The notes below the pieces were generated by a model. That model did no database searches and was not told the origin of the DNA. It saw only the letters and a list, made by a program, of their open reading frames with translations. A stretch of DNA of 64,000 nt from Spisula solida (lineage: Eukaryota; Mollusca; Bivalvia; Venerida; Mactridae), in NCBI GenBank assembly GCA_947247005.1, contig OX365959.1, positions 36,865,097 through 36,929,096 on the forward strand, written 5' to 3'. Positions 9,655 through 24,600 of the stretch are shown here, piece by piece (position 1 is the first letter of the stretch; every line of letters starts with the position of its first letter). The position numbers were made by a program, and so were the translations under genes.

Positions 9655-12600
9655 TCACATTGACACTGCGACTTCAGATCGTTTACAGTTAGCATTTTCT
9701 GTGCTGTGGCCGAAGGTCTCACCATATCTGAATTTTTGACCTGAAAATAAAAGAGAAGAGGTCAATGTTAGAAAGAGGTCAATGAAAGACAGAGGTCAAT
9801 GGAAGACAGAGGTCAATGGAAGGCAAAGGTCAATGGAAGGTAAAGGTCAATGAAAGACAGAGGTCAATGGAAGGTAAAGGTCAATGAAAGACAGAGGTCA
9901 ATGGGAGGTAAAAGTTATTGGAAGGCAAAGGTCAATGAAAGACCGAGGTCAAGGGAAGGCAAAGGTCAATGGAAGTCAAAGGTCAATATAACACAGAGGT
10001 CAATGCAAGACAAATGAAAGTGTCTTACTAATGTATCTACAAACATTTATGTAATCCTACTTGGGATAGCTGAGATATTGTTCAGCAATATATAATATAA
10101 AATACTTTGAAAAAAATGACTGGTTATCACTTCACAATCCGTGCTACAATGTCAAGTAAAAATTAAAAATGCAAATATAATACTGAGGCTGCCACAAGTT
10201 ACCTAATTAATTATCTATTTATCTTCCCTATAGAGAACGATCTAAATTGTGTGTTTCTTTTGAGTATATCTATCTCTGGCTTAGAATGTGAACATTGTAT
10301 GTACAAATTGATATTTAGAGAAAACAAGAAAACTCTGTCTGAAAACTACTCTTTACTTATGGAAAAACAAGCTTTTTAAACTTCGGTTTGTTCAACACGA
10401 CCACTTCCGATTTTCATGAAGATAGGCGCACAAGAAGCGCCTTGTGATGCAGACTATGCATGAGTTTGTAAGTAGCACTTACGACCTTCTCATTCTAAGT
10501 CAGCGGTATGAGTAAACTATCTCTTCCTAACTCCTCTTTTCGAGTACTATTGGAAGGTGTGTCTGTCAAGGGCATTCTTAATATCAATGAAGAGAAAGAG
10601 TCTTTATACAAGGAATCCATGTGCATTACCCTAGCTCGTTCCGAATAGACTCCTTGGTTCTTTAACGTGCTTGGTGTATAGCACTGATACACGCGAGACT
10701 TCCTCTGGGTTTCCAACCAGTTCATCTCTAGTTGGGTGTGAAACACTAAAAAGCGTTTTAGAAATGACCAAGTGCCCTGGCCGAGATTTGAACTAGGGAC
10801 CTCTCGATCAGAAGCCAAGCACGTTACCACTCGACCACTGTGCCACCCCTAAACTATAGGAATGTTTTTTTTGGGTTTTGGTATATTTTATTTGGTATAG
10901 CTCATTATACCCCCGCACAACAAGTTGTAAGGGGGTATACTGGATTCGGCTTGTCTGTCAGTCAGTCTGTCTGTCCGTAGACGCATTCTCTTGGACGCAA
11001 CTCCTCCTACAGTTTTGGCAGGATTTCGCTTAAACTTTCACAAATGAACAACCTCAACACATAGATGTGCATGAAGAAAGGAATTTGCGCTGTGATGAAT
11101 CTTGGCAGAATTATGGCCGGCGGGGGTATATTATTCTACCGAATGGCGACAGCTCTAGTTTTCTATAGTTACTGTAGTAACGTACCTGGTATGTGTCCAG
11201 TATAGTGTGGTACAAGTCCACTTTCTACAGGATATACATGTTTTGAGTCCTTGACATGAACTCCTGGTCTGTGTATAGTGATAGGCTGAGACTTGAGACC
11301 ATCTAAACGATTCGTATCCGTGGTGAACTCGTTCAATGCTTCGTGAGTGATGATTGGATAACCCATACCAAGTCGTGGTCTGGCACGGGGGACAAAACCT
11401 GTGTAACCTAGAAAAGAGGAAGATAATAACGTAATGTTAAATAAAATAAATAAATATACCAGATTTATATTGCGGCTTTTTCATGCAAACACACGTCCAA
11501 AGGCACTTTACATTATAGTGTTGCAGCCACAAGAGCGCAGGTGCATCCTCTAACAGTGCAGATACAGCATGCTCTGACCAAAGTGACAGACTGAGAGAAA
11601 GCCCCTGAAGGGAGAGAGAGACATTAGATACATGCATATCCGGCGCTGCAGAAGTGCGCCTAGCTCTTATTTCGAATAGACAGCCTGGTTCTTTAATGTG
11701 CCCGGTGTACAGCACCGATACACAGCTTAATTCCTGGTATACCTTTACCAAGATACTTTGCATTGCACACGGTCAGATATAGCGGTAAATATTTCAAAAA
11801 TGTCAAGTTCCGATGCCACGACCTCTGAATTGACAGTCCAGGGCGTTACCACTGAGCTAAATCTGCTTATGAATATTAATTTGTTGAAAATACTTGTATG
11901 TATCAGCTATTGGAAAATCTAAAAAAAGTGGAGATGACAGCTAACAATGTAGGTATTTCAGTCGTTTTACTGTTGGATCTAGGGCATTCAGCTTTTTGAT
12001 TGCTGAAACTAGTTCATTCAGATTTCCGACAGCTTGGACATGGGCGGATCATAACTTGTTTTGTTGGGCATTGTGCCTTGTATATATATGAGCCAGTCTC
12101 CAGGAAAACCTGCTGTTTTGACACAATATTTGATTTTGAGATTTTTTATCATTTGAAAGAGTAATCTTAATGAAGCAAAATGCAAAAGAAAGTGTGTTAG
12201 TATCTTGATTTTTAAGGAAGTTAAAGCTATTTTATTTAGGCCCTATTCAGACCCTTTTTGTGTGACGTCGCAAACGTCATTCGTCGTTGCAACAAGTACT
12301 TTATAAATACTGCATTTGATCAATTCTTGAGGTAAACCGGCCAAAATTGTATCAAGTTTCAGAATGATGTTTTAAATTTTAAAATGTACATCGAAATTGT
12401 AAATGTTCACATTTAGAGTAAGGCTACTACGGTTTCAAACAACTAACTCCTAGTTTTTCTCAATAAGAGTATTTTTCTGAAAATGGTCACCATAGCAACA
12501 AAGTAAATGATTTCACCATAATTCGTAAGAAATTTTAAAGCTAAGATACAGTAATATATGAATAAATGACTTAAAATTGAATCTATAGATATGTCATTTT

Positions 12601-15600
12601 TTCTTATTTGAAAGCTTTTTTAAAACCTTACATTGCAGTAATTACATAATGTCATTATAGCAGGTTTTCCTGGAGACTGGCTCATATGTTTTTTTTCTGT
12701 TTTCCGTGCTTGGCTGGTTAAGCTTGAGTGCTGCCTTCCCTGTCTGACTTAATACTATCCTTATGACAATAAACACAGTATTTAACCCTAAAAATTAAAT
12801 AATTGTCTTCTATAAAATTATACTGTATAAGGCAGCCCAGAAACAACAGCTAAGGCATGCTAGAAAAATATAATTCAAGGGAAATAACTCATGATGGGTT
12901 TAAATGATCAGACATAACAATTGGATTGTCTCCCTTCAGATATTTCTTGATGCCACACGCGTACATCATACACGCAGGGTGATTTACAATATTATAATTA
13001 TGTCCCAGCTTGAAACTATTATTATAACTTTTCGTTCCTAAGGTATCATTTGAAAGCGTATATAGAGGATATTACATGAGTGTCTTTCCATATTGAATTT
13101 ATTAAACGAGTTGAATAAAATAATAAAATGCGTGGCTCTGCCGAGAATTTTATCGATTTTTTTCAACGAGTTTAATAAATTCAATGTGGAAAGTCACAAA
13201 TGTAATGTCCTTTTTATCACATGTTAGCCTTTTCCGGCCGAAACATTAAATAGCTACTTATTTTTCACTATAATAAACGCGCAATTTTGACGACGTCGCC
13301 TATCCTTTGAATGACGTCGCTTGATAGCTTTATTACACTAGTGTATTATCAAAAATAAATAATGGCTTTATTACGCTACCGCGACGTCAAACATGTGATA
13401 AAAGATAATAATAGTAGTTTTATATAGCCACAGTAATTTGCATAATTAAAAAAAATTGTTTTAAAACAGACTCGATCTACAGTAGTGATTTTTTTTCAAT
13501 TATTGTTTTCAATTATGCTAGTTCCTGTGATATAACATAAACTACATGAATGATGTTGGCACCTTGGCGTCTAGGGGTGACTATTAAGTCCAATTTTGAC
13601 TATTGCAAAACTATTGCTATTGCTGAAAGTACTATTGCGATATTATTGTATTGCTGGAGACTATTGCGATACTATTGCAATAGTTATTGCCAAGATTTGA
13701 AAACTTGTAAATACAAATTTGCACTGTGTAAGATACTACTTTGTTGTACAACATACAAATATACTATTTGTGGAAAGGATTTAAAGTGAATTTGACAGAA
13801 ATAGATTCATAAAATTATGTGGTTATTTACAAGTAGTTTTTTTTAACGAAAACGGAAGTTGTTTTAAATTATAATAAACTTTATTTATAAAAAGGAAACT
13901 ATCGTAACTATCGATAGTTGAGCTAACTATCGGCGATAGTTATTGGATCGAGACTTTTACTATCGATCCATACCAGCGGGACACTTTGGATCGCAATGCA
14001 TCGATATTTCGATGTATCGGCCCACCCCTATTGGCGTCATAAATGATGTCAAACATAAGTGTGCTTTCCAATACGTCGCTTTCAAACCACAATTCAAGAC
14101 AGCTTAATTTAAATTGTTCTGTTTTGAAAACCATTCCCAAAACAGTACACAAACATTATCTTTGTTATATATTAACTATCTAGATGACAGGCCCGCTAGT
14201 TTGTGAATCGATAGAAGATGGCAAGCTTTTAATCCAACTTTGACTTCATTAACCAATGGACGTCACATTGAATATATTATAAAAAATTTAAGACATATAA
14301 TTCCAATTGAAGACTAAAATATAAATGAAAGTATGTAGTACTATCTTAAATATCATTTAAAACTTTAAAACTATTTGTGTTTATACATGTACAGTACACA
14401 GAAATATCAAAGCCGTCCTGTTTGAAAACTGTGGTATATATTATGAATCACAAGTTCACAACCAGAGTCGGACCTGACTGAATCGATGTCGAGTCACAAG
14501 AAAAAACACACTGAACTGACCTCGAGCGACCAGGCGCGTAGCTACCTGTACGCAGAATATGCAGCTGCGTACACATGCTTCTCAAAAAGTGAAAAATTAA
14601 ATGATCGAAAAATAAAATAAAAACTGATGCCTACGCCCTAAGGGGGATAATCCTTTAGTATGTTCAGCATTTCTTAGAAACACTTTTAAAAAGCTCCATA
14701 CACAAAAAACCTGGTTTTATCAGTAAAAAATGTTAAAGATGATGCAAAAAACACCCAGAACGCACCTGAGACGTTCTAGCGAACAAAAGTTTTCAGGGGG
14801 AGCATGCCCCCATACCCCCTAGCCTTCTTGCGTACACATTCAAATACCTCTAGCTACGCCCCTGGCGACGTTACATAAATACATGTATATGGTTACCTAA
14901 AATTTCGCAAAATCTGGGCATATATTTATGTGACTTACCTGACATAAATCGTTTCATGTCATTATCATTGGCCATATAGAAGGGAGATTCCGCACTCTTC
15001 ACCATACTACGAGAGATGTAAGGCTTGGCCTCAGCGGATACTGATTTCAATGGTGTGATGTACTTGCTTCTGATTGGCTGAAAAAACAACATGTGATCAT
15101 CAGTTATAGTCCAGTCAGGGTATGAATATAGTCCCGCAGCAGTCGAATCCATTATTACGGTGTAAAACCAATTATAAAGGCTTACACAGACATCTGTATT
15201 TCCAATGCTAAACAAAAATACAATATTTGCTCGACCTGATCAGACAATGGTTGTAATATTTAGTGTACACATAAGCGACAACGTCACTCTCACAATATCC
15301 TAACTGGACTGTAGTGTGAGAGTTTTTGTAAAACATGTCCGCCATGGAACAGAGTTGTCTTTAACGACGATTCAAGACAATACCGATTATGAAGTTGCGA
15401 CAGTTGCCCACTGGCGCCATCTATTGGTCATGACATTCATGACGTACTTGCAATCCGGAATAGAGGATCCCGTAGGTAAAAGCGTTCTTTAGTTATTATA
15501 CCAAAATGAGTATGATGTAACAAAACGTTAATGTATCAGAGTCCGACACTTGCAAAAAATGTTTCATATGAGACCTCACGACATTAAAGCCACATTAGGC

Positions 15601-18600
15601 CTTAAACGGCTATATTAAAAAAGCAATAACTTGGCAACCTATTTGAAGAGTTATGGATTTTTAGCACTTTAGTTGAGTCCCAAAGGTGGAAAACACCATA
15701 AGATGGATGAAAGTTGGTTTGTTTATCAAATAATGAATTGTAAACAAAAACATGCATAATTTATAACCTAAGGGAAGCAACTCTTGCAAAATTAGCATAC
15801 ATTTTCTTGTTTGAGGACCCATTCGGGTAACCCCGTTTATTTCTACATTTGTATACGTAAATGACATTGTACAAATGTAATACATACAATCATAATGTGA
15901 CAAAATATAAGTTGTACTAAAATATCGTTAGGTGTTGTTTATTATATGTATTATGAATAGGGTGAAACTTTTTTAAATTAGATGCTACAAAGTAAAAGTA
16001 TATTAAACTGAGATAACCAAATTGTTATTTAAAAAGTTTCTTGTATTATGTTGTATAGTATACATTTTACTTAAATGTGACCTTTGGCATACTATTTCGA
16101 CAGATACATTTGACATTCTGTCATCAATTCTTGGTCATTTGTGAACAATATCACAATTCCTTGTAATAAGTCTACATTAAAATTTTGTATTTACTGGTTG
16201 ATCGGAAAAAAGAACTTGGGAGAGATAATGTGGCTTTAATATTATCGAGGTCACTGTGTTTTTTTAGGACAACGGTGTCCTTTTGAAATTGTTCGCGACG
16301 TCGTCTCCATAGTGATTACGTATGTTTCAACAGTTACGCTTAACGCATGTCTTTACATAATGTTTTGGACATCACTAACAATGGGGTTGTTATAAATAAG
16401 CACAGATCTCTCCATAGCAACGTCATGATTTGATGAAGATTGCAGTTCCACCCACAGATAACTGTATCATTGATAAAGAGTAAAAAGAAAATAATATTGT
16501 GTTACCAAAGATCATATATTCTTTGAGTATTCTATGGTAGACCTACTACAAACATGTATATAAATTTACATTTTTTTTCTTTTTACTGTTTATCAATAAC
16601 AAAATTACCTGTGGTTTTACCCACATGCAATTAAATAACAAAATAAATCATGAGTCAATAATTAAATAATGGTTCGTTGTCTGCAAATTTCTCTGACGCT
16701 GAGGCGCGATCATACTGATATCTTAGATAAACGATCATGAATTATATATTTATAGATTCATTTGATTTGACAATCGATCTCATGAAACCCGAATACGGGA
16801 GATTGGTCCAATTAATTATTGAGTTCTAATAAGTTACGTCGTGCAAATTTAAAACGCAAATAAATGCATATACATGTAATTTGATTTGTATAAATCGACC
16901 AATCAGGTCAGTCACTTGTTTACGTAATATTGTGTACATAAACATTGTAATTTCTCTTAATGTCTTATTTTGATAGATATTACGTGTGTCAGTGTGTAGC
17001 TTAGTGAATAAGGTTTTGGTTTTCCTTGCCTTTTTCTCCAAGTAAAATGTTTAAAACAGCAAAAAATACAATGCTATGATCACATATTGCAATGTTTGTA
17101 TACAAGTAACGCACTGAATAAACGGACTTCTTCCCGGAATTATCCGTCAGTACTACTAGTAACTGACTTACAAAAGCACATTCGGGTTACAACAATCCTT
17201 TATGTGAAGTACACGACAATAGTCATTGACAAAGTTATGTTTGCTTGGAGGATACCGACCCATGAAACATACAGTATGACAACAACGGGGTGCTTGAGAA
17301 CATTGACAAACTTACAACATGTACAATACGCTACTACTAATTACCAGTATTACTGCTCGAACCTAAATTTAATAAAAAACCAACATCTGCGTGAAATGCA
17401 CCTTGTCAAGAAGTTATATCAAGTTGGTATTAAACAAGTGTTGTTCATAGCTCGTATACCTTATACATATTCAGTAATTGAAGAAAGCGTGTACATGAAA
17501 TTTACAATATTTGTCAGAGATTTCTTCCCGATGGAATTCGTCAGCATAATTAGCGAAAATTAATCCGTCGCGTCGAAATATTATTGAGGTTACATTGCAT
17601 TTGATAAATGCCGGTAGAAGAACCGCGGAAGAAGAACGACTTCAACCGTATTTTTAGAGAAATTGCGTTTGATAACTAAATGTTTCGGTGTTTTGCCTTC
17701 GTTTGGAGTATAATCGATGAAATGAAAATAAACAAACATTGACGTTGATGACGTCACAATAACGACGTCATGACAACGGCGTCGAAATTGTCACGACGTC
17801 GAAATAAGTCTGAATTTTAAACTATTTTACGTATTTTGGCCAAGGTCATCGAAAGACCAAATCTTACTGTCAATCTGGGCATTGAACTCTAAAGTTTGCC
17901 TAGTTCTACCGGCATTTATTAAAGATAGATTCTACTGTAAAATCAAAATGTTCGCGGCGAATCAGTTTTCGCTAATTTCGAGTATGAATGCGATCATGAA
18001 ATTTAACCCCACGAATAATTGATAAAAAGCAAGAAATTATTTCAATATTAAAAATCCGCTAATCTTAATGCCCGCGAAAATTAATGTTTGTAACAGTTTT
18101 ACTCACCGGAAGATTAGGTACAGCGTTCTTATCGATCTTCCCAGACTGCATTGCTTCTGACAATCGGAGTTCATCGGCGTTTGACTTGTGTTTCCGGTGG
18201 TCACGTTCGAAGTCGGAAATAGCACCGTGACAATTCACTGCATAACGTTTACCAAAGAAATGCTCCGATCTTGGAATGAAACCTAGAAAATGAAAACAAG
18301 ATTCATTCACCTGCTCGGAAAAGCAACATTTATACACAATATGAACTAGCTTTTGTTAACGAATTCGCCTGGATTTTGAACTAATTGTGAACAATATTTT
18401 GCCCCATCCCCTGTTTTTGCTGCTTGGGCAACACTTATTTGGTAATTAAAATGGATGAGAAATAAAAATATTATAAACTATATCTAGTAATTAATCATTT
18501 CCACCTACTTCCGCATAATATGAGTATGTATGCAGTATGTGCTCGGGAATTGCCGAAGTCTCACGATTGATGAATTCGGTAGTTTACGTTTACATTAAAT

Positions 18601-21600
18601 TATCCGACTTACCTGTGTATCCTGGGATCATCTCTTCCATGAGTTTCTGGTCACCCCAGCTGTGGGTTCGAGATTTTAACAACTCTGATCTAGGGTCTGA
18701 ACACAGACCGGGTGCTGAGCTCGCTCTGATGTCAGCCAGTACCAACTGACCGGAACTAGCAACAGCATCATTACGTAACAACTGTGACGTAGTTTTACCG
18801 AATGTTTCACCAATCTGATATTTGAATTGTGGACAAAAACCTCCGTACCTGCAAATATAGATTTATACAATGCTATTATCGTGTTTTGGCTTATTGTAAA
18901 TGTAAATTGAACTTTCATTGTATTCCAGGCTTTTATATTTCCTACCCACGTTATTTTGTCTTGCATGTTTTTATCCATTTCAAGAAGTTTTAACCATGCA
19001 ATAATTGTGAGTGCACACCGCTTTTGAAAGTGTACAAATGTATTTGCATATTAAAAGTCGTATATAAACATTGTACAACGATAAAAAAAGACATCGGTTT
19101 TATATTTCCTGTATATTTAATTAGCCCTGTTGGTATTGCCAAAGAATACGATAGATGTGTGTATGATCTTTGGTATTGCACACTTGTATTTGATAAAGTA
19201 AACATTGCGAATGTGAGAATATTGTGTTTAGTCAATTAAATTCTCTCAAGATAAAAATGGATACACTTGTTGAAAAGTATAAACTATTCAATGTCAATGG
19301 CGTTCGTAGAGTTTGATTACCATGTCTCGAGGTCGTATAGACTTACTTGTCGACGTATGTTTAACATGGGAATAAGTAGTTTAACGCGTATATTGTAAAA
19401 ACCTAGTATTTATTTGCAGGTTTTTATTTCAAGGGTAGGGGAAGGGACCTTTTCTTTGAATTTGGGGAAATTAAGTCATTATTTTTACAAAAAGGGAAGA
19501 AAAAACTTTACTTAAATTGGATTTTTGGGGATTTTTAAGAATTCTCCTGAGGGGAAGCCACCTGTAACGGCCCCTGCTATAGAAGGAAAAAAGCCCTGAT
19601 TTGGTACAGTCCCGTTAGAGTATTTGTTTATGTTTATGTGTACACAAAAGATTACAACCATTGTCCGAACAGACATAGAGCGAATATACTTATGTTAGTT
19701 TAGCAATGAAATTATAGCTGTCTGTATAAGCCTTTAACTCGACCGCTATTCTTCTCCTGCTTGGACTATACATAGGGGCCTATTATACAGCACATATTAA
19801 AGTTGCCAAATTTAATTTATCACCTCTACATGACGAACACGATGATCTCCTAGGCGTATACATAAAAAAGGTTAAAATATTCGAATGGGGGGGATTCCGG
19901 GTTCATCAAATAACTTGTAGTAAAATAACCAAACAGAATATTTGCACCATATGCACAACTCAAATTCGGAATTCCGGTATTCCACAGAAGTAAGCTGATA
20001 TAGTATTAATGTATTTTCATGATTAATTTACAGTACAACCTCTTTAGAACAATACCCTTTGTGAAATACAAAACTTGGTTGTTGTATAGAGGTTGGTGCT
20101 CTGGAGAGGTAAATTTTAAAGAAAATGGTTACTTCTGGAACAAAATGATTATCATAATGTTGCTTAAGAGATGTTGTTGGTTTACGAAGGGCCGTTCGGA
20201 GAGGTTGTTGCTCTGGAGAGGTAAATTTTAAAGTAAATGGTTACTTCTGAAACAAAATGATTATGTTTTATGTTGCTTAAAAGAAGTTGCTGTTCTATGG
20301 ATTGCCGCTCTGGGAATGTTGCATTGTACTTTTCAGTAGCCCAAAACACATAATTATGCAGGCTGTTTATTCATGTGTGTTTATATGATAAGTTTTTGAT
20401 TTATTGAAATAGATAAGAGCCTGCGGAAGCCTACAAATGTAGCCTTGAAGAGTGAGATCTACAATCTAATTTGAAGCGCATACATATTCAAGTTGAAATG
20501 TCAAACGTGATATTGAAACTTTGAATGGCACTTATCGAGCGGATTGTATCATTTCGTACTTGAAAAATGAAAGAAAAAAATATCTACGACCCGCTAAAAT
20601 ATCAAGTATGTGACACCTATGATAAAACATACAGTGCCAACCAAAAATAAGTATACAGTTGCAAAATCAAACTTTAGGCCTTAAACGGCTATTTTCGAAA
20701 AAGCAATAACTTGGTAACGTAACCTATTTGAAGAGCCATGCATTTTGAGCACTTTAGTTGAACCCCAAAGGTGGAAAACACCATAAGATGGAAGAAAACA
20801 AAATACAACCTCCAGTTGGTTTGTTTATAAAATAATGAATTGTAAACAAAAACGCACAATTTACAATCTAAGGGAAGCAATTCTTGCAAAATTAGTATTT
20901 TGTCATCCATACATTTTTCTTAAATGTGATTTTTGACATACTATTTCGACCGATACATTTGACATTCTGCGGGCAATTCTTAGTCATTTGTGAAAAATAT
21001 CCCAAATTCCTTGTAATTAGTCCATTTACTGAATGTTCGGCAAAAAGTCTTGGGAGAGATAATGTGGCTTTAAATAATTCAATATATCTTTTTCAGACCG
21101 TCACAATTGTTCAAGTTTATGAAACTATTGTTACTAAATGAGCCAAAAAAGAGATAGAAGTAAAGATGAAGATGTTAAAAATTAAAAAAAAGGTGATTCA
21201 ATGGGCAGATTTTCCCCCCATTTTTATGACAAAGTTACCTTTCAAGCCGGACAAAAAACTATATATTTTTCACCTAGGGTGTATAGTCTTTACACTTAAT
21301 AAACAAAAATACTCCTAGTCTTAAAATGTTCTGCAAATAGAACTATTCTGCAAATCGTGTCAATACAGATGAAAATAAAACTGTTCTGCAAATCGTGTTA
21401 TTACAGATGAAAATAAAACTGTTCTGCAATCGTGTCATTCCAGATGAAAATAAAACTGTTCTGCAATCGTGTCATTACAGATGAGTAAATGGGGGGGGGG
21501 GGGGGGGGGGGGTAGCCTCCGCGTGTATACTTATTTTTGGTGGACACTGTATGTATATATATAATACTACTGCTGTTTTCAAGTTTACCAACGCATCGTT

Positions 21601-24600
21601 TGATTTTGACGACGAAATCATATAATACTTAACGTAGGTAAAGTTATCGAATGTTATTTTTGATGTTGATGTAAGATTGTGGTATCTTTACTTGTTCCAC
21701 TTCGAGATACGATAGTTTGCCGTTAGCTGTTAAATTGTTCTTTTCAAAATGACTTAAGAAAACCTGATCAACTGGGATATCAATTTAATTTTGACAGATT
21801 GTTGGCTCTTGTTTATAAATATGAATAACCGATTTTAAACAATTTTGTAAACAGAATAATGTCACAATATTTACATGTGTTATAATGTTACTTTCAATTT
21901 TCTCATAAAACGAATTCAACCGAAAGTGCTTCCTACAGTTAAACCTCAAATAGAGGCAAACTTAAAATCATCTTAAAATTAAGACACGAATTTCAAGTCC
22001 ATTTTCAGTGATACAATTCGCTGGCTTAGAATTGGAAGGTCGTAAGTAGTTCTTTATAAGACTCATGCATCTTTAAAATCTGCTATACAATGCGCTTCTT
22101 ATGAGCCTATTTTCATGAAAATCGGAACTAGTCATGTTGACCAAACTTAAGTTGAAAAAGCTTGTTTTACCATAAGTAAAGAGTAGTTTTCAGAGAGTTT
22201 TTTTTTATTTTCTCAAAATATCGATTTGTAGTTACGACCTTCTTATTCATTTAGCCAGCGAATTAAGAACACACAACGTTCAAGATCTTTTCAATAATCA
22301 TGTTCTTTGACCTTCCTTAACTCAGAAAGACTCATCTTATGGTCGCAATCGGCTTATTCTTATTATTGAGGTTTTAATGTATATTGTTAATTCACTTGTT
22401 TTCGTGGGTATCCAATTTCGTGGATTTTGTCAAATGACATTTTGTGGGGTCGTGAATTCTAGGCTAACGAATCACGAAAGAGAAGCTCTTTTTCTGTACA
22501 AAGGAGATCGTTTATTCGTGGGGATTAGATTTCGTGGTCGATTTCAAGAAGGAAATCAACGAAAATTTAATATTCATGAAAAATAATGATTTTACAGTGT
22601 CCGGGTACGGTCACACAATTTAACAACTTCGTCAATGTCTGTTGTAGAGTAACAGTTTCAGTTTAGTTTATTCAATAAGTGTGAAGTCCAGTGCTGGTAT
22701 TCACAAAGCATCTTATAGTTGAAAACTTAAATATTTTGACTTAAGTTAAAAATTAGTATTGCATATATCGTGCACAAATTGAAGATTAACCCATGTTTTC
22801 TTAATGATTATAGTAGCTCTTTACATAATGATTTAAACCTATGCAAAAAATCAATAATCTTGATTGTCATGTTAGGCTGACATACTTTAGAAGTTTTCGT
22901 GTTTTTAAGAAAAATCTAAGTTTTCTACTAAGATGCTTTGTGAATACCAGCCCTGTAAAATACTGGAATCATATTAAGCATAGCAATTTATCTGTCACAG
23001 TGACACTGACTATACGGCATTAAACAGCGTTTTGGAATATTTGTAGGCACCAAAAATGAAATAATTCTAATAATCAAAGAGAAATTTAATGTTAAGGTTT
23101 GAGATATTCAAGTTTTTAATTACACAAGCGTATTTTGAAATGATAGAAAATAAAATGGTATCGTTTTTTTACACTAACCCATAGAGAAATGAGTTTTTGT
23201 TTTATTTGCCACGGAATCTACCAAGTGATTCTATGTGAAATCCCAGCATTTAGTACACCCCTATAGGCTCCAAGGTCATCCTTTACCTATAGTTACCATG
23301 GATTAGTCATAGTCCGTAAGGACATTTAACTTTCAACGACTTTAAAACAAAACATTGACACGCTTTGTGTAGTACAACGTGTCTTAATTAATTAATTAGT
23401 GTCTAATTATTCTAACGTAACCGCCGAAACAAAGTTTTACCTTTATACACTGGTTTTATTTTAAAATCGGTTAACATTGAAAAAAACTAATTTATTGTAT
23501 AAATAAAAACTATTTCTGTACGTATAGTATGTTCTTTATTTAGTGTATCAATAAGTCTTATATTGTATTTATGGTGGACTAAAAGTGACACTGCACTAAC
23601 TCCTGGTGTATCCATACGTACTTAGAACGGTTTAGCTTCTGACACTCGGGTTTTATACCGTATATAAATACTTGCAAGGTTAACAGACCTATCGATTTTA
23701 ACCACTTTTTTAATACTTTATTAAACACACGTGCGGCTTAAAGATATATAGAGTTGATCTATTGTATTCTTAAATCGCTAACTTTATATTCTGATTTTTT
23801 TTCTGTCCGTCATAATTACTCTCTAGATAATGTTATTAAAGGCTCATATATAGTTTTCGCTATATACTGTATACATTTGTACATGCTTTATAAATAGAAT
23901 AATCTGTGTTAACAAAAATTATGATTTGGTTGACCGTTAAGCTATGCTTTTCAAGATAACTTATACTGAAGACAAACATAAATACAAAATAGTATTATAA
24001 TTATGACAAGTATTGTTTGGAAATTGGTAGAGATAATCTTTATTTGAGACTAATCAATGTCGGCATGGGGATATAGGTAGTTTTTGCATCAAACGGTGTG
24101 CTATCATACAAGTCAATTTTGAATGGAAAATGAGTGTTTGTCATGTAACCCCTCTATATTTAGAAATTTGAGTTCGTGTGATTTTAGCTCATCCCTAAGA
24201 AAAGGTTCTTGCGTTCCGGTCGACAGGGTTCAAGTATCAAAATGTGTGTCCAAAATAGTGTAGCGAGAAAGGCAACACTTTTGTTGTTACAAAAAATTCT
24301 AGACAGGGGATCACAATTAGTATTTGTGCATAATCACTTTTAATGCATATACTCTTATATCAACGCTGATAACAATCGGTCAGTCGACCATGCAGTGTTT
24401 ATTCACGTATCATCCATGTTTGTTTATTGATAAGGCTAGTGTTTAATCTCCGGCGAGCTACATTGAAGTTGCAAACTCAAAATATATCCTATCCAAGCAA
24501 CCACACAATGGTAAACAAATACATATAGATTTCAGCATCATCTAGGTTAGGCAATAAATCACCGATCGTTATTTGAATGAGTTGTTATAGGACACATATT

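Noticed and set aside
17740..17810. CRE-site promoter (GACGTCA cluster)
   Set aside because: A similar GACGTC-rich segment occurs at 28700-28750 and 13290-13400 inside introns, so it is probably part of a repeat.
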